Positions 1 to 8,529 of a stretch of DNA of 33,382 nucleotides are shown here, piece by piece. A program made the position numbers and the translations under genes. Every line of letters begins with the position of its first letter. Positions within the stretch are counted from its first letter, which is position 1. Source of the stretch: Gemmatimonadota bacterium (lineage in GTDB: Bacteria > Gemmatimonadota > Gemmatimonadetes > Palauibacterales > Palauibacteraceae); the NCBI GenBank assembly GCA_029262175.1, contig JAJCZV010000092.1:1-33382 (forward strand), in the 5' to 3' direction. The notes beneath the pieces are model-generated. The model ran no database searches and was not told the origin of the DNA. It saw only the letters and a program-made list of their open reading frames with translations.

Positions 1-2
1 CC

Positions 3-179
3 GAGACACGCGTCGTCAATCGAACCGCGACGTTCGCCTTCTTCCTGGGTGACCGTCACTTCGGGGTCGTGACGGCACACGTGCCGGGGCAAGACGCGGC
101 GGCCTACCAGTTCACGAGTTCGCTACCGGTTCGCGTGCTTGCACTGATCCTTCCGCATCTCCAACCACTACTGGAGTGA
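3..179 (+). CDS. C-terminal end of an unidentified protein (partial)
   Basis: An open frame enters from the left edge and ends at a TGA at 177-179, giving the last 58 residues of a protein that begins outside the window. The visible part has a Phe-rich stretch (TFAFFLGDRHFGVV) and a Leu-rich end (VLALILPHLQPLLE). I do not recognise the family and no catalytic motif is visible. It could be a short extension of a larger domain. Coding status rests on the open frame reaching the edge and on codon use with G/C in third positions. The next confident gene is more than 550 bp away. Confidence 0.45.
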   Translation, partial: ETRVVNRTATFAFFLGDRHFGVVTAHVPGQDAAAYQFTSSLPVRVLALILPHLQPLLE

Positions 180-500
180 GGACGAACGGTCAGGGTCGTT
201 TTCTCATCAAGATCAGGCTCCGCTTGCTCTCAGACCCTTTAAGCCTGCACCACTCGTAGCCGACAAAGAATACGAGCAGCGGGGTCCCCGTAATTCCCGT
301 CAGTTGCTTCGCCTCCCCCGCGCGTCCCCCCCGGCCGGTCCAAGCCCCGCGTAGACCCTGAGCCCGACTCGTGGCTCTTGCTGCGTGATAGGTAGAAGGC
401 AGGCCACGCTTCGGCCGTGGTCAACCGCGACCCTCCCCGGGAAACCGGCAATTCGAGCAACCCCTCGGCGGGTCGGTTCCCGGCACCAGGAGTTCGACCA

Positions 501-692
501 TTGAACAGCAGAAGCACCATCAGGAGAATCGCGCTTGGGACGGTGATCGCACTTTCCGTCTTCGTCTCTGCGACCGCTGTCGCTGGGATGCAGCAGACCA
601 CGATCGCCCGAGGCTTCTGTGCGGGCGCCCTCGGCGCAGGCCGGCTCACCGCCAATTTCCACCCTGGCACTTCCGTAAACGATCTCTCGTAG
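501..692 (+). CDS. Possible small secreted peptide, 63 aa (or gene remnant)
   Basis: A TTG codon at 501 follows an AGGAG at 488-492 with 8-nt spacing. The first 30 residues look like a signal peptide: basic N-region (NSRSTIRR), hydrophobic core (IALGTVIALSVFVSA) and an Ala-rich cleavage region. Only about 30 residues follow before the TAG, and they match no family I know. It could be a real small secreted protein, or the 5' remnant of a longer secreted gene that has decayed. The stop lies inside the palindrome upstream of padR. Support is limited to the ribosome binding site and the signal-like N-terminus. Confidence 0.3.
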   Translation: MNSRSTIRRIALGTVIALSVFVSATAVAGMQQTTIARGFCAGALGAGRLTANFHPGTSVNDLS

Positions 693-724
693 TTCTATTT
701 TGTAGAACATTTCTACAGAGATCG
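680..724. promoter_or_regulatory. Nested palindromes upstream of padR (probable operator)
   Basis: The perfect inverted repeat TGTAGAA-CAT-TTCTACA lies at 701-717. A further TTCTA half-site at 693-697 pairs with TAGAA at 703-707. An outer inverted repeat, CGATCTCT (680-687) with AGAGATCG (717-724), encloses both and is extended by GTAG/CTAC. The position 12-56 bp before the padR start suggests autoregulation by the PadR protein. The outer stem could also form an RNA hairpin in the leader. Confidence 0.6.
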
Positions 725-735
725 GGCTTTCGGAG

Positions 736-1086
736 ATGACCAAGCGCAAGTTCCTGGGTGAATTCGAGCAAGTCACACTGCTGGCCGTCGTCCACTTGAA
801 CGGCGAGGGCTATGGGATGGCCATCCGACGATCCATCGAGGCGCGGACCAACCGAGAGGTCTCGATCGGGGCCGTATACGCGACGCTGGAGCGACTCGAG
901 ACGAAGGGCTACGTGTCCTCTCGCGCCGGCGAGTCCATTCCCGAACGTGGTGGGCGCGCGCGGCGATACTTCGAGATCTCACCAAATGGCAGAGAGGCCC
1001 TCATCCGCAGCCGCGACATGCTCGACAGCATGTGGGATGGCGTAGACCTCGAGGCGGCCTCGGACGCCGGACAGGAAGTCGCGTGA
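736..1086 (+). CDS. PadR family transcriptional regulator
   Basis: A 116-residue PadR-type winged-helix repressor. It has the family pattern FLGEFEQVTLLAVVHL, then GYGMAIRRSIE, then the recognition segment (VSIGAVYATLERLETKGYV) and a basic wing containing GGRARRYFEIS. Length is normal for the short PadR class. A GGAG sits only one base before the ATG, so translation initiation may be weak or unusual. The TGA overlaps the GTG of the permease gene (GTGA at 1083-1086), which implies translational coupling. PadR-permease pairs of this kind are characteristic of Acidobacteria and Gemmatimonadota. The palindrome at 680-724 is the likely operator. The ligand is unknown. Confidence 0.9.
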   Translation: MTKRKFLGEFEQVTLLAVVHLNGEGYGMAIRRSIEARTNREVSIGAVYATLERLETKGYVSSRAGESIPERGGRARRYFEISPNGREALIRSRDMLDSMWDGVDLEAASDAGQEVA

Positions 1087-3758
1087 TCGATCGGGTCCAG
1101 GGCGTCCGTCCCCCGCGCGCTTCGCGCGTCATCCTGCGGATCTTCGCGCGAGTGAGGCACTCGGAAGCCCTGCTCGGTGATCTCGACGAGGAGTTCACTC
1201 AGCACATCGTTCCCGCGCGTGGGCCGCGGCGCGCCCGAATGTGGTACCGCCGTCAGGTCGCCGGATCCATTCCACCTCTGCTACGTGCTGCCGTCGATTC
1301 GCGTCGAGGCCCAACCGAGGACAGGAGAGACAATCTGATGCAGTCGTTCTTCCAGGATGTTCGATACAGCCTCCGCGGGGTAAAGCGAAACCCGGGTCTC
1401 GCCGCAGTGATCATCGTTACGCTTGCACTTGGCATCGGCGCGAACACGATCCTCTACAGCGTCGTCGACGGGCTGGTTCTAAATCCGTTCCCCTTCCCGG
1501 ACGAGGAGCGCCTCATCACGGTCGGCACCGAATATCCGAAGCTCGGCGCCCCGTTGAACTTCGTCGAACACATGTCGCCGGCAGAGTTTGAAGACATCCG
1601 AGACGGCGTCGCCTCGCTCGAACACGTGGTCGCCTGGGACATGGGCAACCGCCAAGTCGCGTGGGGCGAGTTGACGGACAACTTCTTTACGGGATTCTGG
1701 TGGGGGAACGCGTTCGATGCGCTCGGTATGGCCCCGTTTCTCGGGCGCGGAATGACGCTCGAGGAGACCATCGCGGGGGACCCGGTCGCCGTCGTGAGCC
1801 ATCGGGTCTGGCAAGCCCGCTTTGGCGCCGATCCCGATCTGGTCGGAAAAACACTCGGCGTCAACGGCAACCCGTACACGATCATCGGCGTGATGCGCCC
1901 CGGTTCGGAGCTGTACGGCCTGGATCTGTGGATCCCGATGGGCGTGAGCCCCGAGGTCTTCCCGCGCCAGCGACGGCAGTTTCAAATCCTGGCCCGCATC
2001 GGAGATGGCTACAGTCACGAACAGGTAAACGCGGAGCTAGAGGTTCTCGCTCGACGGACCGAGCTCGCGTATGCCGATATGCCCGAGTACGAGGGGTGGC
2101 GGTTGAGGGCCGAGACGTGGACCGAGGCAAACGTTCGCGCGATCAAACCCGCGGCGTATGTGCTACTCGGCGCGGTGCTATTCGTGCTCCTGATCGTCTG
2201 TTCCAATGTCGCTAGCCTGTTGCTCGCCAGATCCACGCAGCGTAGACGAGAGATGGCGGTGCGCACGGCGGTCGGCGCCGCTCGCGGCCGACTCGTTCGG
2301 CAGCTGCTGACGGAGAGCGTGAGTCTCGCGCTCGTGAGCGGGCTCGTCGGCATCTTGTTGGCGTACGTCGGGACCAGCGCGGTCGCCGACATCCTGGCCG
2401 GTGTGCCCTTCCTCCCCGGATCGGTCGAGTTGAACGTCCGGGTGTTGGTCTTCGCCGTCATCGCCTCCGTGACGGCTGGAGTGTTGTTCGGAATACTTCC
2501 GGCCGTGCGCGATTCCCGGGGTGAGATACACGGAACGCTAAAATCGGAGGGTCTTTCCTCGACGGGCAGCGGCGGCCGCTTGCGTCTTCAGCGCGCGCTC
2601 GTGTCGGTCGAAGTGGCGCTCGCGCTCATTCTTCTCGTGGGTGGCGGCCTCTTGATCAACAGTTTCTCTCGGCTCACGCGAGTCGATCCGGGGTTCGATC
2701 CGGAGAGCGTGATGAGCATGAGAATCACGCTGCCATGGGAGGATTACGACGGCCCTGCCATCGCCGCATTCTTTCAGACGCTCGAGGAACAAGTAGAGGC
2801 GATCCCCGGCGTGGAGGCCGTGGGGCGCGGCGCTCAATTCCCACCGATCGCCTTCGCGTTCCGCCGGGTAGCCACGGAGAATCAGCAGGTCGTCGGCGAG
2901 GGCCAACTCCCTACTGCGATGACGACCTTGGCTAGCCCCGGATACTTCGACGCGTTGGGGATCCCCCTCAAACAGGGCCGAAACTTCTCGGATACCGACG
3001 TTGAAGGATCGCCGTTGGTGGCTGTGATCAACGAGTCGGCGGTCGACCTTCTTTTCCCGGACGGAAACGCCATCGGTTCACGGGTCAGGGTCGGCGAGGA
3101 TGCGGATGAACCCTGGTTCGAAGTGGTAGGAATCGTCGGGAACACGCTCAACAACGGACTCGATCAAGTCGCTTTTCCGGAGGTGTTCGCGAACCACCGG
3201 CAGGTGTCCGGATGGTCCAACCAAATGTTCGTTCTGGTCCGAACATCCGTGGAGCCCTACAGCATCCTGCCGGCGGTCCGATCGGTTGTGCAGTCGATCG
3301 ACCCTGACCAACCGCTGTATCGAATCCAGACCGTTAGCGAAGCGCTCGCGGGTAGCGTGGCTCCGCGTAGAGTGGCGGCGGGGGCGCTCAGCATATTCGC
3401 CGCCTTTGCCCTGATCCTCGCGGCGGTGGGGATCTTCGCCGTCGTCTCGTTCGCCGTGGGTGCGCGAACGCGCGAGATCGGTCTGCGAGTCGCGCTCGGC
3501 GCGGGCACCGGGCAGGTACGAGCGATGATGATTCGCCAAGCCCTTGTTCCCGTCGCCATCGGAGCCTTAGTCGGTCTCGGCGGCGCCTTGGCGCTGAGCC
3601 GCCTGATGGCCGGCCTTCTGTTCGAAGTCCGCGGAACTGACCCGCTTACCATTGCACTTGTGGCGGCCTTGTTCGGCTTTGTCGCGTTGGTCGCCAGCTA
3701 CCTACCTGCGCGGCGAGCGAGCCGACTGGATCCAGTGGAGGCGCTTAGGCTGGACTAG
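1083..3758 (+). CDS. ADOP-type ABC transporter permease (MacB/FtsX fold)
   Basis: An 891-residue inner-membrane permease of the ADOP class. An N-terminal cytoplasmic segment (about residues 1-80) precedes a MacB-type core starting near residue 86 (FQDVRYSLRGVKRNPG), with a first transmembrane helix (AAVIIVTLALGIGANT). Two periplasmic MacB-PCD modules alternate with two FtsX membrane modules at about residues 358-480 and 767-885. The second includes the conserved segments REIGLRVALGAG and YLPARRASRLDPVEALR, the standard C-terminus of the family. GTG 1083 was chosen because it overlaps the padR stop in a GTGA arrangement. A start further upstream would run deeper into padR. There is no ATPase gene beside it, as is usual for these orphan permeases. 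The substrate is unknown; PadR regulation suggests a stress or efflux role. Confidence 0.9.
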   Translation: MIDRVQGVRPPRASRVILRIFARVRHSEALLGDLDEEFTQHIVPARGPRRARMWYRRQVAGSIPPLLRAAVDSRRGPTEDRRDNLMQSFFQDVRYSLRGVKRNPGLAAVIIVTLALGIGANTILYSVVDGLVLNPFPFPDEERLITVGTEYPKLGAPLNFVEHMSPAEFEDIRDGVASLEHVVAWDMGNRQVAWGELTDNFFTGFWWGNAFDALGMAPFLGRGMTLEETIAGDPVAVVSHRVWQARFGADPDLVGKTLGVNGNPYTIIGVMRPGSELYGLDLWIPMGVSPEVFPRQRRQFQILARIGDGYSHEQVNAELEVLARRTELAYADMPEYEGWRLRAETWTEANVRAIKPAAYVLLGAVLFVLLIVCSNVASLLLARSTQRRREMAVRTAVGAARGRLVRQLLTESVSLALVSGLVGILLAYVGTSAVADILAGVPFLPGSVELNVRVLVFAVIASVTAGVLFGILPAVRDSRGEIHGTLKSEGLSSTGSGGRLRLQRALVSVEVALALILLVGGGLLINSFSRLTRVDPGFDPESVMSMRITLPWEDYDGPAIAAFFQTLEEQVEAIPGVEAVGRGAQFPPIAFAFRRVATENQQVVGEGQLPTAMTTLASPGYFDALGIPLKQGRNFSDTDVEGSPLVAVINESAVDLLFPDGNAIGSRVRVGEDADEPWFEVVGIVGNTLNNGLDQVAFPEVFANHRQVSGWSNQMFVLVRTSVEPYSILPAVRSVVQSIDPDQPLYRIQTVSEALAGSVAPRRVAAGALSIFAAFALILAAVGIFAVVSFAVGARTREIGLRVALGAGTGQVRAMMIRQALVPVAIGALVGLGGALALSRLMAGLLFEVRGTDPLTIALVAALFGFVALVASYLPARRASRLDPVEALRLD

Positions 3759-3855
3759 GCGCGGTCGGCGAACGGAGAGCCGGCCAGCTATTGCGCGCTT
3801 TTGTGCGAAGACATGACGTTGAGCGCGGGACTTCCTCGGATCGTTCCTCGAGCAG

Positions 3856-6072
3856 GTGGCGGCGCGCTTGGAGTATGAGGATTTCGAGCTTATGGTCGGC
3901 CCCTCCGTGCGAGGGACTCACCACCTTAGAGTAGTCCATTCACCCGATGGCGAGCCCGAAGGGACACTGGTGTGGCCCTTCGATCGCCAGGCACTCGCGA
4001 CCAGGCTCGAGGCGTTCGACATCGCTCGCCGAGCCCCTGCCCGGGGGGTCGCGCCCGGTCTTTCTCGTCTTCCGGGTCGAGCCCATTCGCAGTCGCCGAC
4101 GGGGACGACACGAGCCGAGGCGATGGAGACGGTCGAGGGCTTCGGCCGCGAGCTGTTCGACCTACTCATGCCCGAGGCCATCGGGCGATGCTACAACCGG
4201 AGCGCGGCCATCGCGAAGGAACGGGGGAAGGGCCTTCGGCTTCGCCTCCGAATCGAGGCGCCCAACCTGGCCGCCCTGCCGTGGGAGTTCATCTTCGATC
4301 GAAGTACCCGGCCAGGCGCCTACCTCGGCCTGTCGCCCTTGACGCCGATCACTCGTTACCTGCAGGTCGAGCGTCCGCCGGGCCGGATGCACGTCGAGCC
4401 CCCGCTCCGCATCCTCGGTATGGTGGCCCTCCCGAACGACCTCCAACGGCTAGCTGCTTCCCGAGAACGCGGGCAGATGGAGACCGCGATCAAGCACCTT
4501 ACGGATACCAACCACGTCAAGCTCGACTGGGTGGAGGGTGGGACGCGGCGGGACTTGCAGCGGAAGCTGCGGCCCAACGAGGGACCTTGGCACGTCTTTC
4601 ATTTCATCGGACACGGCGCTTTCGATGAGGAGTCTGGCGAGGGACTCCTCGTGATGACTGACGACGAAGGGAACTCTGATCCGGTTAGCGCCACGACGGT
4701 CGCAGGGCTGTTGGGAGGCCATCCCACCCTCCGCATGGCCGTGTTCAATTCCTGCGAAGGGTCTCTAGGCGACCCGGACGATGCCTTCTCGAGCACTGCC
4801 GCGATCGTGGTTCGGCAGGGACTGCCCGCCGTGGTGGCCATGCAGTATGAGATCACTGACCGCGCGGCAATCGAGTTTTCGCGCGCGTTCTATGACTGGC
4901 TCGCGGACAAGTACCCGGTGGATATGGCCGTTACCGAAGCGCGCAAAGCGATTCTCAACCACTGGGATCAAAACACGGTGGAATGGGGCACGCCAGTGCT
5001 TCATATGCGTGCGCCGGACGGGGAGCTTTTTGAGATCGATGTCCCATCGGCGGTGTTCCAGCCGAAGGGCGAGGCGGCCCCTGCGCCGGCGCAACCGGAT
5101 CCGACTCCCGGCGTCCCGAGCATGGACGACCTTATCTCGCACGTCCTCCCCGAATCTTCCCGCGACAAGGAGCAGGTTCGTCGCGGGCTCATTACGCTTC
5201 GAAAGAAGGTCAAGCGGTTCTGGGTGGACGGGGCGCTGGCGAGCATGCTAGAGCGCTCGCCGCTCATCGAACTCGAGCTGGAACTCCTGCGTGCCGCGGT
5301 GGCCAGCCCGTTCGGTGACGAACCGTCCGGCAGCGTCGAGATACTTCCGCCGGATCAGAAGATTGCGGACGTGTTTGACGAAGAGGGCGGATCACTGCTT
5401 ATCCTCGGCGAGCCCGGTGCGGGAAAGACCACGACCCTGCTGGCTCTTTGCTCTGAGTTGCTCAAGCGCGTCGAGGGTCAGCCGGAGCTGCCCGTCCCGA
5501 TCGTTGTCAACCTCATCGGATGGGCGGGTCAGCCCCTCGACGAATGGCTCGCCGCCGAGTTGTCTTCCAAGTACACGATTCCCAAGCGCATCACACGTCG
5601 TTGTCTGTCCGACCGGCGACTACTTCCGTTGATGGATGGCTTGGACGAGGTTGGGGCTGCGACTCGCGAGGCATGCGTAGGGGCCATCAACCACTTCGCC
5701 GCGGGAGATCTCTCGATAGGCGCGGTCGTATCCAGCCGGTACAAGGAATACACGGAGCTCGCGTCACGTCTCCGACTCAACAGCGCCGTACGGCTGCGGC
5801 AACTCACGCGCGAGCAGGTCGCCGAGCACGTTCGGGAGAGGGGGCCGCGACTCGAGGGTCTACGGGACGTGCTGCGGCGCGACTCGGCGCTTCAGATCGA
5901 GGCGCGCTCGCCGCTTATGCTCGGCATCATGGAACGCGCCTACTCCGATCTACCCCCCGGGCAGTTGGACGCCGGAGGTGCGGAGACCGCAGAAGCCCGT
6001 CGGCAACACATATTGGATACGTACGTAGATCGCATGTTTCAGAGACAGGGGGAGGGGGTGCGGAGTGTCTAA
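3856..6072 (+). CDS. CHAT domain-NACHT NTPase protein (N-terminal part of a split system)
   Basis: A 738-residue cytosolic protein with two domains. Residues about 1-395 form a CHAT (caspase-like) protease domain with the His-Cys pair intact: His253 in FHFIGHGAF and Cys300 in FNSCEGS. Other family blocks are LPWEFIFD, PPLRILGMVA, VVAMQYEITD and WGTPVLHMRAPDG. Residues about 420-738 form a NACHT NTPase with Walker A GEPGAGKTT from Gly518, Walker B LLPLMDGLDEV (Asp594) and a downstream SSRYKEY sensor-like block. The frame stops just after YVDRMFQRQ, where relatives normally continue into a WLATRM/TVFLIE.LQP segment; that segment is found in the next ORF. CHAT and NACHT domains occur in bacterial defence and cell-death signalling, so a role in phage defence or stress-induced proteolysis is plausible but inferred. 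GTG 3856 is used; TTG 3868 is an alternative start. Confidence 0.88.
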   Translation: MAARLEYEDFELMVGPSVRGTHHLRVVHSPDGEPEGTLVWPFDRQALATRLEAFDIARRAPARGVAPGLSRLPGRAHSQSPTGTTRAEAMETVEGFGRELFDLLMPEAIGRCYNRSAAIAKERGKGLRLRLRIEAPNLAALPWEFIFDRSTRPGAYLGLSPLTPITRYLQVERPPGRMHVEPPLRILGMVALPNDLQRLAASRERGQMETAIKHLTDTNHVKLDWVEGGTRRDLQRKLRPNEGPWHVFHFIGHGAFDEESGEGLLVMTDDEGNSDPVSATTVAGLLGGHPTLRMAVFNSCEGSLGDPDDAFSSTAAIVVRQGLPAVVAMQYEITDRAAIEFSRAFYDWLADKYPVDMAVTEARKAILNHWDQNTVEWGTPVLHMRAPDGELFEIDVPSAVFQPKGEAAPAPAQPDPTPGVPSMDDLISHVLPESSRDKEQVRRGLITLRKKVKRFWVDGALASMLERSPLIELELELLRAAVASPFGDEPSGSVEILPPDQKIADVFDEEGGSLLILGEPGAGKTTTLLALCSELLKRVEGQPELPVPIVVNLIGWAGQPLDEWLAAELSSKYTIPKRITRRCLSDRRLLPLMDGLDEVGAATREACVGAINHFAAGDLSIGAVVSSRYKEYTELASRLRLNSAVRLRQLTREQVAEHVRERGPRLEGLRDVLRRDSALQIEARSPLMLGIMERAYSDLPPGQLDAGGAETAEARRQHILDTYVDRMFQRQGEGVRSV

Positions 6073-7267
6073 GCGCTCCTCGCCGTCTCCGATGGTTTCG
6101 GAGGCACGCGCGAGAGCCTGGCTGAAATGGCTGGCCACCCGCATGAAACGTGAGAGCCAGACCGTCTTCCTCATCGAAGGCCTACAACCCGGCTGGCTCG
6201 CGACTCGGAGCCAGCGCGTCCTCTGTCACGCGATATTCGCCCTTTCGTTCGGGCTCTTCGTCGGCTTGATCCTCCAGCACAGTTGGGTCATGGGGGACCG
6301 GCTCGCCCCCGGCCCAGATGCCTTCCAAAACACCGTCACGGACGGTGGACCAGACGAGGCCGCACCGTGGCGACCGCGGTGGGTGTGGTGGCTCGGGGCT
6401 TCGGCGTGGATCTTCGCGGTCGCTGGCCTGAATGCCCTGAGATTCAACCGGTCGAAGCCCCTGGCCAATGACTGGCGCGGGCGGCTCTTGAGGACGTTGG
6501 GCCGGCTGTCCGTCCTCTTCGGCGTGTGGGTCGGCGTGTGGGTCGTCATCCGTGCGATCGCTGAGGGCGTCGGGCCCACTTACGGGTTCGGGCTCGATTT
6601 CCCGATCCTGGCCGGTGCGCTTGCCGCCCCAGTCTACGCGGCGTTCGTGCGCCCCGATGGAGGGGTGAGGACCGTCGAAGCTCTGAGCTGGCGGTGGCGC
6701 ACCGCCTGGGCAGGGCTGCTCGTTGGCTTGGTCGCTGGACTCTTCGTATGGCTGATCCTCTGGGCAGTGCGATCGACAAACGGACAGCCCTTCGCCGAGA
6801 TCGCGCGGAATCTCCGCCTGTATCCACCCCTCGCTGGGGCCGGCGGCTTCCTGTTGGGTGGACTCAGCATCCGAGTCGTGCGAGACAAGACGGCCCCCAA
6901 TGAGGGGATCCGTCTATCGCTCCGAAACGCCTGCTGGGCGGGGGCGGGGTGCGGCATCGTCCTCGGTCTTGTGGCCCTGCCGGTGCTCTACTTCACACTG
7001 GAAAACGCGGCGTTCGGCGAGTTGGCGTTCGGCGCGATCTCGTTTGGGGTCATCTCAATGCTCGTGGCTTTCCTCTGGTTCGGCGGCATGGACGTACTCA
7101 CGCATGCGATCCTGCGGCTCGTCCTCTGGGGCACTGGGCAAATGCCGCTTCGGCTCGCGCGCTTCCTGGACTATGCCGCCGAGGAACTCCAGCTCCTGCA
7201 GAAGGTCGGTGGGGGATACATGTTCATCCACCGGCATTTGCTAGAGCACTTCGCCGAGTCCGCGTAG
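6065..7267 (+). CDS. Membrane-spanning C-terminal half of the CHAT-NACHT system
   Basis: A 400-residue protein read in a different frame, overlapping the NACHT gene by 8 nt. Residues about 15-45 (WLKWLATRMK, QTVFLIEGLQP) are the helical segment that normally follows the NACHT domain in one-chain relatives. Seven or eight hydrophobic segments follow between residues about 55 and 345. The C-terminus (RFLDYAAEEL...KVGGGYMFIHRHLLEHFA) matches the conserved end of NACHT membrane proteins. A GGAGG at 6051-6055 lies 9 nt before the GTG at 6065, so re-initiation after the NACHT stop is plausible. The two products probably assemble at the inner membrane. The alternatives are a single-base indel in the G-rich run at 6048-6058 that broke one gene, or a +1 frameshift that fuses them. 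Confidence 0.8.
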   Translation: MSKRSSPSPMVSEARARAWLKWLATRMKRESQTVFLIEGLQPGWLATRSQRVLCHAIFALSFGLFVGLILQHSWVMGDRLAPGPDAFQNTVTDGGPDEAAPWRPRWVWWLGASAWIFAVAGLNALRFNRSKPLANDWRGRLLRTLGRLSVLFGVWVGVWVVIRAIAEGVGPTYGFGLDFPILAGALAAPVYAAFVRPDGGVRTVEALSWRWRTAWAGLLVGLVAGLFVWLILWAVRSTNGQPFAEIARNLRLYPPLAGAGGFLLGGLSIRVVRDKTAPNEGIRLSLRNACWAGAGCGIVLGLVALPVLYFTLENAAFGELAFGAISFGVISMLVAFLWFGGMDVLTHAILRLVLWGTGQMPLRLARFLDYAAEELQLLQKVGGGYMFIHRHLLEHFAESA

Positions 7268-7295
7268 CGCGAGCCGGCTGAATCCCGTCGAATCG

Positions 7296-8060
7296 CTACC
7301 AGTCTCGGGGAGCGGTCGGGAAACCGACGCCTCCCGCGACTCGCTTGGAAGCGACCATCCAGCGGTCTCCCGGCGCGGATCGTTCGGCCCGAGCGATCCG
7401 GAGACCGCCGCTGCTGTCGAGCGTGGCGACGAGTGGGAGATCGAGGCCGTCGAAACGAGCCTGAACCAACTCCACGACGGTGTCGGGCGTCCATGAAGGG
7501 AACAGCCGCATGGGAGTGCGCGACCTCGTTCCGTCCTCGCGCTCATACATGATGATCAATAGCTCTTCGTTCTTGATGACATCAGGGAGAGGATTCGACA
7601 CCAGCTCATCGATGTTCGGTAGGTCGAGATCGACCGGAACCACAGACGAAGATGGAACTGCAGTTGGGAAAGCCGCGAGTGCCGCCGAAGCGGTCGCGGC
7701 GGGGACGGCACCGACCGACGATGGGAGCCGCTGGGCCTCTTCCTGTGCATCCCGCGTACTCAGTTGCGTATCCGACAGAGCCCAGGCGAGGAATCCGATC
7801 GGCACGATCCACGGAAGCAGCAGCAAGGCGCTGCGAATGGCGGGAGGGCCGCTCATCCAGAGAACGATGGAAATTGCGAGCGCCACGAGGGCCAGGACGA
7901 ACATCGTGATGACGCCGGCGGGTCCGTCCGTCTCGATAAACTGCTTCGGTGTAAGCTGGTAGAGGACCACCCAGATCACGGCCGCCAACGCGAGGTGGGC
8001 GCGCGTTTCTCTCTTCGAGGGTTCGTTGGTTTGATTGTTCTGCATTTGCCTGACCCACAT
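7296..8060 (-). CDS. Membrane protein of unknown function
   Basis: A 254-residue protein not assigned to a known family. Residues about 23-42, 48-69 and 75-95 are hydrophobic and should span the membrane. An Ala/Pro/Ser-rich linker (about 110-145) leads to a C-terminal soluble domain of about 110 residues (DLPNIDELVSNPLPDVIKNE, then RTPMRLFPSWTPDTV). The gene is convergent with the CHAT-NACHT membrane gene, with 28 bp between the stops. An internal ATG at 8043-8045 (MQNNQTNE) is an equally plausible start; neither has a strong ribosome binding site. It faces the same way as the padR-HAAS operon but is separated from it by 73 bp, so it may be co-transcribed at its end. Confidence 0.7.
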   Translation of the reverse strand: MWVRQMQNNQTNEPSKRETRAHLALAAVIWVVLYQLTPKQFIETDGPAGVITMFVLALVALAISIVLWMSGPPAIRSALLLLPWIVPIGFLAWALSDTQLSTRDAQEEAQRLPSSVGAVPAATASAALAAFPTAVPSSSVVPVDLDLPNIDELVSNPLPDVIKNEELLIIMYEREDGTRSRTPMRLFPSWTPDTVVELVQARFDGLDLPLVATLDSSGGLRIARAERSAPGDRWMVASKRVAGGVGFPTAPRDW

Positions 8061-8133
8061 CGTTCCAGCAACAGCGTCCGGCGTCTCGCCAAACGAGCGT
8101 GCAACGACTAGGCCAGCGCCTACCGAACCGCAG

Positions 8134-8529
8134 TCACCCTGCCCGGGGCGTCACGGCGTCGGCGTGAAGGAACCGCCAGCGAAGTTGCAGGCCGAACCAA
8201 GCGAGCGCCGCGATGCCAAGGATCAACAGTCCCAAGCTCGTGCTCAGTAGACCGACCTTCCAACCCCCGGCCACCAGAGTCGGGGTGACCTGCCCGGCGG
8301 CTTCGATTCGCCGCAGGGTGACGATGATCGCGATCAGAGTCCCGAGGAAGCCGCTGATCGCCGCGAAGCCTCCCCAGAAGAGAACGCCGTCCAACAACGC
8401 CTTGGTGCGGAGGTCCGGCACCGCTCGGGGCTTGACCAATTTTTTTGCGGACCATACCGACAGGGCGACCACAGCGATGAAAGAAAACGACATGGGCCAT
8501 CGCATGGCTCCAAGTTCTTCGAAGATCAT
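8134..8529 (-). CDS. MotA/TolQ/ExbB-like membrane protein
   Basis: A 131-residue protein with three hydrophobic segments. Its second half resembles the MotA/TolQ/ExbB proton-channel fold: GFLGTLIAIIVTL, a short amphipathic stretch, then GGWKVGLLSTSLGLLILGIAALAW. It is shorter than true ExbB or MotA and has no partner of the ExbD or MotB type nearby, so a proton-driven role is only suggested. The ATG at 8527-8529 overlaps the TGA of the upstream HAAS gene (ATGA), and GGAGG at 8534-8538 lies 4 nt before the ATG, so translation is coupled. It is the last gene of the padR-HAAS-channel operon. Confidence 0.75.
   Translation of the reverse strand: MIFEELGAMRWPMSFSFIAVVALSVWSAKKLVKPRAVPDLRTKALLDGVLFWGGFAAISGFLGTLIAIIVTLRRIEAAGQVTPTLVAGGWKVGLLSTSLGLLILGIAALAWFGLQLRWRFLHADAVTPRAG

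Larger units (their letters stand above)
180..735. other. Long intergenic region before padR
   Basis: No confident gene lies in this stretch of about 550 bp. Long minus-strand frames here read as Arg/Gly/Pro-rich low-complexity sequence with no family resemblance, so I treat them as noise. The stretch holds one weak small-ORF candidate (501-692) and a nested palindrome (680-724) just upstream of padR. It may contain decayed coding sequence. Confidence 0.5.

Noticed and set aside
239..776. Two minus-strand open frames of about 143 and 158 codons
   Set aside because: The translations are Arg/Gly/Pro-rich with no family resemblance or ribosome binding site, and one runs into padR. High GC makes such frames common.
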